Notes: generated by a model from the sequence alone, not told the origin. A stretch of 64,000 nucleotides of DNA from Bordetella hinzii LMG 13501 (GCF_001548475.1 NZ_LRUJ01000016.1:38708-102707); one strand, 5' to 3'. Shown: positions 1 to 9,684, counted from the stretch's first letter. Program-made: numbers and translations.

Positions 1-1
1 C

Positions 2-862
2 GCCACGCTGGCCGCCCAGCGCGTCGGCGCGCTGGTGATCCCCGGTTCCTCGGGCGACACGCAGCGCCAGGTGGAGACCCTGTTCCAATACGGCACCGAC
101 TGCGTGATCGGCACGCCCTCTTTCATGGCCCACATGGCGGAAACCGCCCAATCCATGGGACGCGACCTGCGGGAGTCGCGCGTGCGCATGGTATGCGTCG
201 GCGGCGAACCCGGCGCCAGCGTGCCCGGCACGCGCGAACGGATCGAGCGCCTGTGGGGCGCCCGGATGTTCGATTGCTACGGCGCGCTGGAATGCCAGCC
301 CATAGGCTGGGACACCTCGCTGCAGCTCGGCCCCACCCTGGCCGAGGACTTCATCTATGTGGAAATCCTTCATCCAGAGACCCACGAACCCGTGGCCGAC
401 GGCGAGCGCGGGGTGCTGGTGCTCACCCACCTGGACAAGCAGGCCTGCCCGCTGGTGCGCTGGTGGACCGGGGACATCGTGGTGCGCGACAGCCGCCCGG
501 CCCCGGACGGCCGCACGCACGCGCGCCTGCCCGGGGGCGTGCTCGGGCGCGCGGACGATATGCTGATCGTGCGCGGCGTCAACCTCTTTCCTTCGGCGAT
601 CGAGGATGTGGTCCGAGGTTTCCCCGGCATCACCAACGAATACGTCATCATCATCGACGACAGCGTCAAGGACCCCAAGACCGGCTTTCTCACCGGCGTG
701 AAACTGCGCGTCGAACGGGAGACCGACACCGGCGCCGACCTGGCCGAACGCCTGTCGCAGCGCCTGCGCGACCGCCTGCAGGTGCGGTTCCACGTCGAAG
801 TGGTCGACAACGGCACCCTGCCGCGCACGGTGCACAAGGCCAAGCGGGTGATTCATGCCTGA
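2..862 (+). CDS. Phenylacetate-CoA ligase family (AMP-forming) enzyme, C-terminal part
   Basis: The reading frame is open from the window edge, so about 286 C-terminal residues are present and the N-terminus lies upstream. The segment YGALECQPIGWD resembles the adenylate-binding region of PaaK-type acyl-CoA ligases, and GRADDMLIVRGVNLFPSAIE is the hinge into their small C-terminal domain. Such enzymes convert a carboxylic acid, ATP and CoA to an acyl-CoA in the cytoplasm. The stop overlaps the start of the next gene (ATGCCTGA), so the two are translationally coupled. The acid substrate cannot be told from the sequence. Confidence 0.85.
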   Translation, partial: ATLAAQRVGALVIPGSSGDTQRQVETLFQYGTDCVIGTPSFMAHMAETAQSMGRDLRESRVRMVCVGGEPGASVPGTRERIERLWGARMFDCYGALECQPIGWDTSLQLGPTLAEDFIYVEILHPETHEPVADGERGVLVLTHLDKQACPLVRWWTGDIVVRDSRPAPDGRTHARLPGGVLGRADDMLIVRGVNLFPSAIEDVVRGFPGITNEYVIIIDDSVKDPKTGFLTGVKLRVERETDTGADLAERLSQRLRDRLQVRFHVEVVDNGTLPRTVHKAKRVIHA

Positions 863-1934
863 GGCCGACACCCCCCGTCCGCTGGCCGGCAAGCGCATCG
901 TCGAACTGTCCCAGTTCATCGCCGGGCCGACCGCCGCCCAATACCTGGCCGATTTCGGCGCCGATGTCCTGAAGCTGGAGCCGCCGCGCGGCGACGGCGT
1001 GCGCACCCTGCCCGGCAATCAATACGGCAGTTTCTATGCGCGCAGCTTCAACACAGGCAAGCGCAGCCAGGTGCTGGACCTGGCGGACGGCCGCCAGGCG
1101 CTCGACGCGCTGCTGGACGAGGCCGACGCCTTCATCTGCAACCTCGCCCCCGGTTCGCTGGCCCGGCTGGACCTGCAGGGCCCGGCGCTGCGGCGGCGCC
1201 ATCCTCGCCTGACCGTGGTGCTCATCTCCGGCTATGGGCAGCAGGACGACCGCGTCTGCATGGACACCATCGCGCAGTGCGAATCGGGTTTCGCCCTGCT
1301 CAATGGCAACGAGGACGGCACGCCGCGCCTGTCCACCGGCTGGCCCGTCGACATGTTCAGCGGCATGTACGCCGGCCTGTCCTGCGCCATGGCCGTCCTG
1401 GAAGGCCGCGCGCGCCTGATCGACATCTCCATGATGGAGGTCGCCTCGGCCATGCTGCTCGGCCCGGCGGCGCTGGCGCTGAGCGAAGGCGAAACGCTGG
1501 ATCCACCCATGGGCAACCGCGACCGCGCCTCCGCGCCATCCAGCATCTACCGCTGCGCCGACGGCCACGTCTATATCCTTGGCGGCCTGGATAGCTACTG
1601 GGCCCGCCTGCGGCCCCTGATCGGCGCCGAGGACGCGCCCATCCAGGAACGCATCCGCCGCGCGGCGCACTTCGACGCCCTGGTCGAAGCCTGGACGCTG
1701 CCGCAAACGCGCGAGGAGGTCCTGCGCCAGGCGCGCGCGCTGCAGATACCGGCCGGCAACGTGCAGCCGCCGGCACAGGCCCTGGCGCTCATCCGCCAGC
1801 TGCGTCCCGGCGCGGTTTCGCAAGCCCTGCCCAGCGGCGAGCATGTCCCGGCCTTTCCCGCCCTCTTCGACGGCCTGCGCATCGCGCGCAGCGCCACGCC
1901 CCACGTGGGCGGACCGAAACGCGAGACCCCTTGA
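855..1934 (+). CDS. CaiB/BaiF (family III) CoA-transferase
   Basis: The 359-residue protein begins with the family III signature (GKRIVELSQFIAGPTAAQYL, then FGADVLKLEPP). It carries Asp137 in CMDTIAQCESG, matching the catalytic Asp that forms the acyl-aspartyl anhydride in formyl-CoA transferase. It is somewhat shorter than the usual 400 residues. It overlaps the upstream ligase gene by 8 bases and is followed after 33 bases by an SDR gene, so an acid is probably activated and then reduced or oxidised as a CoA ester. CoA donor and acceptor are unknown. Confidence 0.85.
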   Translation: MPEADTPRPLAGKRIVELSQFIAGPTAAQYLADFGADVLKLEPPRGDGVRTLPGNQYGSFYARSFNTGKRSQVLDLADGRQALDALLDEADAFICNLAPGSLARLDLQGPALRRRHPRLTVVLISGYGQQDDRVCMDTIAQCESGFALLNGNEDGTPRLSTGWPVDMFSGMYAGLSCAMAVLEGRARLIDISMMEVASAMLLGPAALALSEGETLDPPMGNRDRASAPSSIYRCADGHVYILGGLDSYWARLRPLIGAEDAPIQERIRRAAHFDALVEAWTLPQTREEVLRQARALQIPAGNVQPPAQALALIRQLRPGAVSQALPSGEHVPAFPALFDGLRIARSATPHVGGPKRETP

Positions 1935-1967
1935 GCCATTCGTCCTGAACCCCATGAGGAAGGCAAC

Positions 1968-2780
1968 ATGAATACATCGACTTGCGCCGCGTCCACCCAT
2001 GTGATGCGGCCCGGCGTCCTGATCGGACGCAGCGCGCTGGTCACCGGCGCCGGATCGGGCATAGGCCGGGCCATCGCCTTGCGCCTGCTGGAACTGGGCA
2101 TGGACGTCTACGGGATCGGCCGCCGCGAAGAAGCCCTGGCCCAGACGGCCAGCCTGGCCCGGCAGCTGCCGGGCGAGTTCGACTACGCCAGCGCCAACAT
2201 CCGCGACACCGCCGCCATCGAGGCCCTTGTCGCGGAGATCGGCGAACGCCGGGGCCTGGACCTGCTGGTCAACAACGCCGGCGGGCAATTCTTCGCGCCG
2301 GCGGCCCAGATCAGCCGCAAGGGCTGGGACGCCGTCATCGACACCAACCTGAACGCGGTGTTCGTCATCACCAAGGCGGCCTATCCCTTCCTGAAAGCGC
2401 GCAAGGGCACCGTGGTCAACATCTCGCTGTCCGGCGTGGACCGGGGCTCGATGGGAATCGCCCACTCCATCGCCGCGCGCGCGGGCGTGCTGGGGCTGAC
2501 GCGCACGCTGGCGCTCGAATGGGCGGCCGATGACATCGCGCTGAACTGCATCGGCCCGGGCGCGGTCATCACCGAAGGCCTGGCCGGCGAGGCCGCCCGG
2601 GCCATGCTGGACCGCCTGGTGGCCGCCACGCCCATGGGCCGCGCCACCTCGGTCGAAGAAGTCGCCGAACTGGTCGCCTTCCTCGCCACCCCCGCCGGCC
2701 ACCTCATGACCGGGCAGCTGTTGCAGATCGACGGCGCCGCCCACCTGGGCCCCGGGCTGCACATGGTGGCCGCGCAGTAG
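1968..2780 (+). CDS. SDR oxidoreductase of the enoyl-CoA reductase (PECR/DECR-like) type
   Basis: A 270-residue Rossmann-fold protein. The cofactor motif TGAGSGIG is at residues 26-33 and NNAG at about 102-105. The usual YxxxK catalytic pair is missing: the aligned segment AHSIAARAGV has Ser167 and Arg171. That pattern is known from peroxisomal trans-2-enoyl-CoA and 2,4-dienoyl-CoA reductases rather than alcohol-oxidising SDRs. The gene follows an acyl-CoA ligase and a CoA-transferase, which fits a CoA-ester substrate. The ATG follows GAGGAAGGCAAC, a reasonable ribosome binding site. Confidence 0.8.
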   Translation: MNTSTCAASTHVMRPGVLIGRSALVTGAGSGIGRAIALRLLELGMDVYGIGRREEALAQTASLARQLPGEFDYASANIRDTAAIEALVAEIGERRGLDLLVNNAGGQFFAPAAQISRKGWDAVIDTNLNAVFVITKAAYPFLKARKGTVVNISLSGVDRGSMGIAHSIAARAGVLGLTRTLALEWAADDIALNCIGPGAVITEGLAGEAARAMLDRLVAATPMGRATSVEEVAELVAFLATPAGHLMTGQLLQIDGAAHLGPGLHMVAAQ

Positions 2781-2816
2781 CCCAGGCAGCAAGCCGCCCT
2801 GCCCGTCCGATCGGCG

Positions 2817-4280
2817 CTAGCCGTCGCGCGGCGGCGTGCTCCACCCGCCCCCCAGCGCCTTGTACAGGCCGATGAGGTTGTTCAGGCGCGCCAGGCGCGT
2901 GGCGACCAGGCTGCGCTGCGTGGCGTACAGGTCGCGATGCGCCTCCAGCACGGCAAGGTAGTCATCCTGGCCCAGCTCGAAGCGCATGGCCGCCAGCGCG
3001 CGGGCATCGCGGCTGGCGGCCACGGACAGCCGTTCGGCACGGACCTGCTCATCGAGGGTGCGCTTGCCGGCCAGCCCATCGGCCACGTCCCGGAAGGCCG
3101 CCTGCACGGCCTGCTCATAACGGGCGATCTCGATGCGCTTCTGCACGTGCGCGGCGTCCAGGGCCGCCCGCAAGGCGCCGCCTTGAAACACCGGCAAAGA
3201 CATCCTCGGGGCAAAGCGCCAAGCTCCCGAGCCGGCCTCGAACAACTCCCCCAGCGAGGCGCTGGCCGTCCCCGCCGATGCCGTCAGGTGGATGGCGGGA
3301 AAAAAAGCCGCGCGCGCCGCGCCGATATGGGCATTGGCGCCGCGCAGCACCTGCTCGGCGGCCCGGATGTCGGGACGCCGGGCCAGCAAGTCCGAAGGCA
3401 GGCCGCCCGGAAGATCGCCGGGGATGACGTCATCGGACAGAACGGCCGCCGCGTCCAGGCGCCGCGACTGCTCCGGCGTCAGGGCCTGGCCCAGCAGCAG
3501 CACCAGCGCATTGCGCCGCCTGGCCGCCTGCCGCAGAGATGCCGCCCGGCTGGCCTCGGCATCGCGCAAGGCGGTCTCCGCCAGGCGCAGGTCCAAGCGG
3601 GTGGCGTGCCCCGCGCCCAGCAGGTGGCCCGTCAGCTCATAGGAACGCCGCTGCGCCTCCAGGGTGGCGTCGGCCAGGCCCAGGAGTTCCTGGTCCGCGC
3701 GCAGGGCCAGATAAACCGTGGCCACTTCCGACACCAGGCTCATCTGTGCGGCATGGCGGGTTTCCGCCAAGGCCAGATACGCGGCCAGCGCTTGATCGTT
3801 GAGGCTGCGGATACGCCCCCATAGATCCAGCTCCCAGGTGGCCGCGGCGCCGCCTACCTCATAACGCCGCTCGATGCCGGCCTCCCGGGCCGCGCGCAGA
3901 TCGGCCGGCAGGCGTTCGACGGACGCCTGGCCGGCAAGCGCCAGGCTCGGGGCCAGCTCGGCGCGCTGGATGCGGTAGAGCGCCTGCGCCGCCTCCACCT
4001 TGAGCGCGGCCTGGCGCAGATCCCGGTTGTTGTGCAAGGCAACCTCGATCAATTGCCTCAAGAGCGGATCACGGAAAAAATCCCGCCAGCCGATGTCGGC
4101 GGCCGCCGGCGAAGCGTCGGATGCCGCCGGCCCATAGGCCTCGCCCGTGGGATAGGCCGCCGCCACGGGGCTGGCGGGACGTTCATACCGGGGCGCCAGG
4201 CTGCAGCCGCCCAGCGCGGCGGCCAGCGCCAGCGCCGTCAGCAGTCCAGGCGGGCGGACATGCGCAAGAGCAAATCTCAT
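2817..4280 (-). CDS. Outer-membrane efflux lipoprotein of an RND pump (NodT/OprM family)
   Basis: From ATG at 4280 the product has 487 residues. A lipoprotein signal ends in LGGC with Cys26, so the protein should be acylated and anchored in the outer membrane. Two duplicated outer-membrane-factor halves follow; the second contains LPSDLLARRPDIRAAEQ, a hallmark of the family. It forms the trimeric exit duct for the RND pump encoded just upstream, whose stop lies one base before this start. The frame is open further upstream, but a longer start would lie inside the pump gene and spoil the lipoprotein signal. Confidence 0.92.
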   Translation of the reverse strand: MRFALAHVRPPGLLTALALAAALGGCSLAPRYERPASPVAAAYPTGEAYGPAASDASPAAADIGWRDFFRDPLLRQLIEVALHNNRDLRQAALKVEAAQALYRIQRAELAPSLALAGQASVERLPADLRAAREAGIERRYEVGGAAATWELDLWGRIRSLNDQALAAYLALAETRHAAQMSLVSEVATVYLALRADQELLGLADATLEAQRRSYELTGHLLGAGHATRLDLRLAETALRDAEASRAASLRQAARRRNALVLLLGQALTPEQSRRLDAAAVLSDDVIPGDLPGGLPSDLLARRPDIRAAEQVLRGANAHIGAARAAFFPAIHLTASAGTASASLGELFEAGSGAWRFAPRMSLPVFQGGALRAALDAAHVQKRIEIARYEQAVQAAFRDVADGLAGKRTLDEQVRAERLSVAASRDARALAAMRFELGQDDYLAVLEAHRDLYATQRSLVATRLARLNNLIGLYKALGGGWSTPPRDG

Positions 4281-4281
4281 A

Positions 4282-7200
4282 TCAATGTTTCTCCGAACCA
4301 TACCTGGCAACCGCGGGCATGCGCGGCGGGCGGCCGGCGCGGCGCAGGGCAAGCCGGCGCACCAGCACATAGAACACCGGCGTCAGCAGCAGGCCGAAGA
4401 AGGTCACGCCCAGCATGCCGGCGAATACCGCGCCCCCCATGGCGCGGCGCATTTCCGCGCCGGCCCCGGTGGCCAGCACCAGCGGCACCACGCCGGCGAT
4501 GAAGGCCAGCGAGGTCATCAGGATGGGGCGCAGGCGCAGCCGCGCCGCTTCCAGCACGGCGCTCAGCGGGTCGGCCCCCGCGTCTTCCCTGGCCCGCGCG
4601 AACTCGACGATCAGGATGGCGTTCTTGGCCGCCAGCCCCACCAGCACGACGAAGCCGATCTGGGTGAAGATATTGTTGTCCCCCCCGGCCAGCCATACGC
4701 CGGCGATCGCCGACAGCAAGGCCATGGGAGCGATCAGCAGCACCGCCAGCGGCAGCGACCAGCTGTTGTACTGGGCGGCCAGGATCAGGAAGGCCAGCAC
4801 CACCGCCAACGGGAAGATGTACAGCGCCGAATTGCCGGCCTGCTTTTCCTGGTAGACCAGGTCCGTCCATTCAAACACCATGCCCTCGGGCAGCGTCTCG
4901 CCCACGATCTTCTCGATGGCCTCGATGGCCTGGCCCGACGAATAGCCCGCGGCGGGGCCGCCGCTGATATCGGCAGATGGAAAGCCGTTGTAATGGATGA
5001 TGCGGTCCGGCGCCGACCCGCGTGTCAGGGTGACGAACGCGCTGAGCGGAATCATCTCTCCGCGCGCATTGCGCACCTTGAGCGCGCCGATATCCTCGGC
5101 CTGCATGCGAAATGGCGCATCGGCCTGCGCCATGACGCGATAGCTGCGGCCGAAGCGGTTGAAGTCATTGACATACAGCGAACCCAGGTTGATCTGCAGC
5201 GTCTCGAACACATCGGTCAGCGACAAGCCCATGCGCTTGGCCTTGACCCGGTCAATGTCCACCTGCAGTTGCGGGGCATTGGTCTGGAAACTGGCCAGCA
5301 TATTGGCCAGCTCCGGAGCCTGCGAGGCTTTCGCCATGATCCGCGCCTGCGCCTGGGCCAAGGCCTCGTACCCCAGGCCGGCGCGGTCTTCGATCTGCAG
5401 CTTGAAACCTCCCATGGCGCCCAGGCCCGGCACCGGGGGCGGCGGGAAGATGCCCACGAAGCCATCCTGGATTACGCCGAACTTGCCCATCAGCTTGCCG
5501 GCGATGGCGTCGGCCGACAGCGAAGCATGCTGGCGCTCGTCGAAAGGCCGCAGCATGGCGAACATCAGCGCCGAGTTGGGCACGTTCACCGGGCCGTTGA
5601 CCGACAGGCCCGGAAAGGCCACCACGCTCTCCACGCCGGGTTCGGCCAGCGCGATCGCCGACATCTGCTTGACCACGGCCTCGGTGCGGTCCAGCGACGC
5701 GCCGCTGGGCAATTGCGCGATACCCACCAGGAAATACTTGTCCTGCGCCGGCACGAAGCCATTGGGCACCTGGTGGAAACCGAGCCAGGTCAGGCCGACG
5801 AAACCGGCGTACAGCAGCAGCACGATGGCGCTGCCGCGCACGGCCCGGCGCACCGCTCCTTCGTAGGACGCCGCCGCCCTGTCGAAGCCGCGGTTGAAAC
5901 GCCGGAAGAAGCCGCCGAAGACACCTGTGATCACCCGTGTCAGCCAATCGGCCTGCCCCGCCCCGTGGTGCGGCTTGAGCAGCATGGCCGCCAGCGCGGG
6001 CGAAAGCGTCAGCGAGTTGATGGCCGACAGAATGGTCGAAATCGCGATGGTCAGGGCAAACTGGCGATAGAACTCGCCCTGCAGGCCGGAGAGAAAGGCG
6101 GAAGGAATGAAGACCGCGGCCAGCACCGAGGTGATGGCCAGGATCGGCCCCGTCACTTCGTCCATGGCCTTGCGCGCGGCCTGCCCCGGCGGCTCGCCCA
6201 GCGCCAGATGCCGCTCCACGTTCTCGACCACCACGATGGCGTCATCCACCACGATGCCGATGGACAGCACCAGGCCGAACAGCGACAGCGTGTTCAGCGA
6301 GAAGCCGAACATATGCATCACCGCGAACGTCCCGACCAATGAGACCGGCACGGCCACCAGCGGAATGATGGACGCCCGCCAGGTCTGCAGGAACAGCACG
6401 ACCACGATGACGACCAGGGCGATGGCTTCCAGCAGCGTGATCGCCACGGATTGCAGCGACGCCCGGACAAAGACCGTGGGGTCATAGGCGATCCGGTATG
6501 AGACATCCTGCGGGAAGCCCTGGGCAAGCGCCTGCATCCTGGCGCGCACGGCATTGGAGACGTCGATGGCATTGGCCCCGGGGCTCTGGATGATCTGCAG
6601 CGCGGGCGCCGCCTCGCCGTCAATCAGGCTGCGCAGGGTGTAGCCGTCGGCGCCCAGGTCCACGCGCGCGACATCGCGCAGGCGCGTCACCTGGCCGTCG
6701 GCGCCGGTTTTCAGGACGATGGCGCTGAACTGCTCCGTGCTGGCCAGGCGGCCCAGGGTATTGACCGTCACCTGGAATGCCGCGGATGCGTCGGGCTGCT
6801 GCCCGACCGAGCCCGCCGCGACCTGCACATTCTGCTCCCTCAAGGCGGCCACGACATCGCTGGCGGTCAGGCCGCGCGCGGCGACCTTGGCCGGATCGAT
6901 CCACACGCGCATGGCGTACTCCCCCGCGCCCCAGACCAGCACATCCCCAACGCCGGGCAGGCGCGCCAGCTCATCACGCACCTGGCGGATCGCGAAATTG
7001 GACAAATACAGCGGGTCATAGCGCTTCTGGGGAGACACGATGTGCACGACCATCAACACATCCGGCGATGTTTTCTGCGTGACCACGCCGATACGCTGAA
7101 CCTCCTGCGGCAGACGCGGCAAGGCGCGCGACACCCGGTTCTGCACCTGGATCTGCGCCATATCGGGATCGGTTCCGTGCTTGAAGGCGATGGTGAGCAC

Positions 7201-7470
7201 CATGCGGCCGTCGGTCGCCATCTGGGCGTTCATATACAGCATGCCCTCGACGCCATTGACCGCCTGCTCCAGCGGCGCGGCCACGGTGTCGGCGATCACT
7301 TCCGGGCTGGCTCCCGGGTAGCTGGCGGTGACTTGCACCGTGGGCGGCGTGACGGCGGGATATTCGCTCAGGGGCAATTGCCAGAACGCCATGGCGCCCG
7401 CCAGGAGGATCAACAGGGACAAGACAATGGCGAAGACCGGGCGGCCGATGAAGAAATGCGGGAACTTCAT
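4282..7470 (-). CDS. RND multidrug efflux transporter, HAE1 family (AcrB/MexB-like)
   Basis: A 1062-residue inner-membrane antiporter of full family length. It starts MKFPHFFIGRPVFAIVLSLL, the typical first membrane segment. The proton relay is intact: VVDDAIVVVENVERH (two Asp near residue 405) and GLAAKNAILIVEFA (Lys in the tenth helix). Two long periplasmic loops and the duplicated six-helix pattern are present. It should export hydrophobic compounds using the proton gradient, coupled to the adaptor and outer-membrane genes on either side. The start overlaps the adaptor stop by 4 bases. Substrates are unknown. Confidence 0.95.
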   Translation of the reverse strand: MKFPHFFIGRPVFAIVLSLLILLAGAMAFWQLPLSEYPAVTPPTVQVTASYPGASPEVIADTVAAPLEQAVNGVEGMLYMNAQMATDGRMVLTIAFKHGTDPDMAQIQVQNRVSRALPRLPQEVQRIGVVTQKTSPDVLMVVHIVSPQKRYDPLYLSNFAIRQVRDELARLPGVGDVLVWGAGEYAMRVWIDPAKVAARGLTASDVVAALREQNVQVAAGSVGQQPDASAAFQVTVNTLGRLASTEQFSAIVLKTGADGQVTRLRDVARVDLGADGYTLRSLIDGEAAPALQIIQSPGANAIDVSNAVRARMQALAQGFPQDVSYRIAYDPTVFVRASLQSVAITLLEAIALVVIVVVLFLQTWRASIIPLVAVPVSLVGTFAVMHMFGFSLNTLSLFGLVLSIGIVVDDAIVVVENVERHLALGEPPGQAARKAMDEVTGPILAITSVLAAVFIPSAFLSGLQGEFYRQFALTIAISTILSAINSLTLSPALAAMLLKPHHGAGQADWLTRVITGVFGGFFRRFNRGFDRAAASYEGAVRRAVRGSAIVLLLYAGFVGLTWLGFHQVPNGFVPAQDKYFLVGIAQLPSGASLDRTEAVVKQMSAIALAEPGVESVVAFPGLSVNGPVNVPNSALMFAMLRPFDERQHASLSADAIAGKLMGKFGVIQDGFVGIFPPPPVPGLGAMGGFKLQIEDRAGLGYEALAQAQARIMAKASQAPELANMLASFQTNAPQLQVDIDRVKAKRMGLSLTDVFETLQINLGSLYVNDFNRFGRSYRVMAQADAPFRMQAEDIGALKVRNARGEMIPLSAFVTLTRGSAPDRIIHYNGFPSADISGGPAAGYSSGQAIEAIEKIVGETLPEGMVFEWTDLVYQEKQAGNSALYIFPLAVVLAFLILAAQYNSWSLPLAVLLIAPMALLSAIAGVWLAGGDNNIFTQIGFVVLVGLAAKNAILIVEFARAREDAGADPLSAVLEAARLRLRPILMTSLAFIAGVVPLVLATGAGAEMRRAMGGAVFAGMLGVTFFGLLLTPVFYVLVRRLALRRAGRPPRMPAVARYGSEKH

Positions 7471-8654
7471 CGGACTTCCCCCGCGGCCGGCTCGGCCTGT
7501 CCCATCGCCACCATGCGCGGCGTGATGGCCATGCCGGGCCGCACCAGGCCCTTGAGTATGATTTTCTCGCCCGCCTGGAGCCCCTCCGAGATCACGCGCA
7601 GCCCCTGCGCCATCGGCCCCAACTGCACGGGGCGATACTGGGCCCGCTGATCCTGGTCCACCACCAGCACATAGTTCTTGCCCTGGTCCGTGCCCACGGC
7701 CTGGTCATCGACCAACACGGTCGGGCGCGGATCACCGGTCACCAGCCGGGCGCGCGCGAACAGGCCGGGCGTCAGTTGGCCATCGGCATTGGGCAGCACC
7801 GCCCGCGCGCGGATAGTGCCCGTGCCGCGATCGACTTGGTTGCCCACGAAGTCCAGCACCCCTCCATAGGGCAGATCCGGATCGGTGGCCAGGCCGACGT
7901 CGACCTTCAGGGCGGCCTGCCCCCCGGCGGGATCGGGCCGGCCATGCCTGATGGCCTTCAGGTAGGTCGCCTCATCGATATCGAAATAGACGTGCATGGG
8001 ATCGACCGACACAATCGTGGTCAGCAGCGTGGCGGCGCCCGACACCCCGCCATGGACCAGATTGCCTTCGGTGACTCTCACCCGGTCCACACGCCCCGAA
8101 ATCGGCGCCACGACGCGCGTATACGCCAAGTCAAGGCGCGCGCCCGCCACGGCGGCCCTGGCCGCCTGCACCTGGGCCAGCCTGGCGCTGCGCGCCGATA
8201 GCGCATCCTCATGGAGTTTGCGCGAAACCGCGCCGGTATCCACCAGCCGCTCCGTGCGCGCGGCGTCGGCCTGGGCCTGCCGCGCCAGGACTTCGGCCTG
8301 GCGCAATTGCGCCAGGGCGTTATCCAGCGCGACCTGGAAAGGGCGCGGGTCTATCTGGAACAGCACCTGGCCCTGGCGCACCATCCCGCCCTCGGGAACC
8401 TGCACCGTCTCAAGCGCGCCGCCGACGCGCGACCGCAGCTCGACCGTCCCGGGCGCCGCCAGGAACCCCGTGAACTCGGCCGATGGCGCAAGGACGCGCG
8501 TAATCACCTCGGCCACCGGCACCTGCGGCGCGCCGCCTGCCGGCGCCTGCTGCGCCGCCGTTTCGCCCCCCGAGACCTCGCGCCCGGCAAGCGCCAAGCC
8601 CCCGGCCACCGCGATGACGCCCGCCATCAAGGCGATCTTCAATTTTCCACGCAT
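7467..8654 (-). CDS. RND efflux periplasmic adaptor subunit (AcrA/MexA-like)
   Basis: From ATG at 8654 the product has 395 residues. It opens with a positively charged N-terminus and hydrophobic segment (MRGKLKIALMAGVIAVAGG), then a lipoyl/barrel-sandwich region with the family sequence VEVRSRVGG-like VELRSRVGG. An alpha-helical hairpin and beta-barrel follow (AYTRVVAPISGRVDRVRV). It bridges inner-membrane pump and outer-membrane channel. No lipobox Cys is seen, so it is probably held by an uncleaved membrane helix. It is first in the three-gene operon, and no repressor gene of the TetR or MarR type adjoins it. Confidence 0.93.
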   Translation of the reverse strand: MRGKLKIALMAGVIAVAGGLALAGREVSGGETAAQQAPAGGAPQVPVAEVITRVLAPSAEFTGFLAAPGTVELRSRVGGALETVQVPEGGMVRQGQVLFQIDPRPFQVALDNALAQLRQAEVLARQAQADAARTERLVDTGAVSRKLHEDALSARSARLAQVQAARAAVAGARLDLAYTRVVAPISGRVDRVRVTEGNLVHGGVSGAATLLTTIVSVDPMHVYFDIDEATYLKAIRHGRPDPAGGQAALKVDVGLATDPDLPYGGVLDFVGNQVDRGTGTIRARAVLPNADGQLTPGLFARARLVTGDPRPTVLVDDQAVGTDQGKNYVLVVDQDQRAQYRPVQLGPMAQGLRVISEGLQAGEKIILKGLVRPGMAITPRMVAMGQAEPAAGEVR

Positions 8655-8715
8655 GGATATGCCCCTATCTGTGCCGCTCCGGAAGGACGGAAGCGGCGCT
8701 GCATCAATTCCATGC

Positions 8716-8747
8716 AAGGCTAGGCATTACAACGACGGCAAGGTCAA
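8716..8747 (-). promoter_or_regulatory. Possible promoter of the RND efflux operon
   Basis: Read on the minus strand, TTGACC (8747-8742) is followed 19 bases later by TAGCCT (8722-8717). A near-consensus -35 with a long 19-base spacer is what MerR-type activators work on, and GCAAGG occurs twice around it. This is a pattern observation only. No MerR gene lies in the window, and the rest of the 219-base gap (8655-8873) shows nothing else clear. Confidence 0.25.
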
Positions 8748-8873
8748 TACCCGGCGCGGAGTCTCTCCACGCCGGGGCACGGTGTGTCGGGGATCATTGC
8801 CGGGCTGGCCCGGTGTCCGTCCCGGATGCGCGGCCGGGCCGGACGGTCCGGCACAGGGGCCGCGGCGCAGGCC

Positions 8874-9659
8874 TCAGAACTTCGGCGCCCGCTTCTCGAT
8901 GAAGGCTGTCACCGCCTCGCGGTGCTCGGCCGTCTTGTGCGCCAGCGCCTGGTAGCTGGCCGACAGCTCCAGCAAGGACGCCAGGCTGGCCTGCTGGCCT
9001 TCGCGCAGGAGACGCTTGGTCATGCGCATGACCGGCCCGGGATTGGCGGCGATCTTCGCGGCCAGCGTCCTGGCGGTCGGCATGAGCGCCTCGGCCGGCA
9101 CGGCGCGGCTGATCAGCCCGCAGGCCAGCGCATCGGCCGCGTCGATGGCTTCGCCGGTGAAGGCCATCTCGCAGGCGCGCGCCATGCCCACCGCGCGCGG
9201 CAACAGCCAGGCGCCGCCGTCGCCGGGCACGATGCCCACGCGCACGAAGCTCTCGGCGAATGTCGCGGTATCGGCGGCGATCCGGATATCGCACATGCAC
9301 GCCAAGTCCAGGCCGGCGCCGATGGCCGGCCCGTTGATGGCGGCGATGACCGGCACATCCAGCGCGTGCAGCGCCAGCGGGATGCGCTGGATACCCTGGC
9401 GGTACTCTTCGCAAATGCTTTCCGGCGTCACCGCCTCATCGAAAAAGCGCCGCATGTCCTTCACGTTGCCGCCGGAGCTGAAGATCGGGCCCGCCGCGGT
9501 GATGATGAGCACCTTGACCCCGGCATCGCGGCGGATGTCGGCGCACAGCGCCACGAACTCGTCGACGGCGGTGTTTCCCGTCAGCGCATTGCGCGTTTCC
9601 GGCTGGTTCATCGTCGCGGTAACGATGCCGCCTTCGCGTTCGATTTGCAGAAATGCCAT
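8874..9659 (-). CDS. Enoyl-CoA hydratase/isomerase family protein
   Basis: The start at 9659 is preceded by AAGGAGA at good spacing and gives 261 residues. Crotonase features: SSGGNVKDM (oxyanion hole) near residues 61-69 and AINGPAIGAGLDLACMCD at 107-124. The two glutamates of true hydratases are not conserved: the first is Asp118, and the second position falls at Phe138 in FAESFVRVGIVPGDGG. That form resembles the isomerase branch (PaaG-like) more than the hydratases. It is last in a catabolic operon with two acyl-CoA dehydrogenases and a CoA-transferase, 25 bases after the preceding gene. Confidence 0.85.
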   Translation of the reverse strand: MAFLQIEREGGIVTATMNQPETRNALTGNTAVDEFVALCADIRRDAGVKVLIITAAGPIFSSGGNVKDMRRFFDEAVTPESICEEYRQGIQRIPLALHALDVPVIAAINGPAIGAGLDLACMCDIRIAADTATFAESFVRVGIVPGDGGAWLLPRAVGMARACEMAFTGEAIDAADALACGLISRAVPAEALMPTARTLAAKIAANPGPVMRMTKRLLREGQQASLASLLELSASYQALAHKTAEHREAVTAFIEKRAPKF

Positions 9660-9684
9660 GATTGGGTTCTCCTTGCCGTCCCGC

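Noticed and set aside
690..2792. 700-residue open frame opposite the CoA-transferase and SDR genes
   Set aside because: It is antisense to two well-supported genes, has low-complexity composition and no domain; GC-rich codon bias leaves the opposite strand open.
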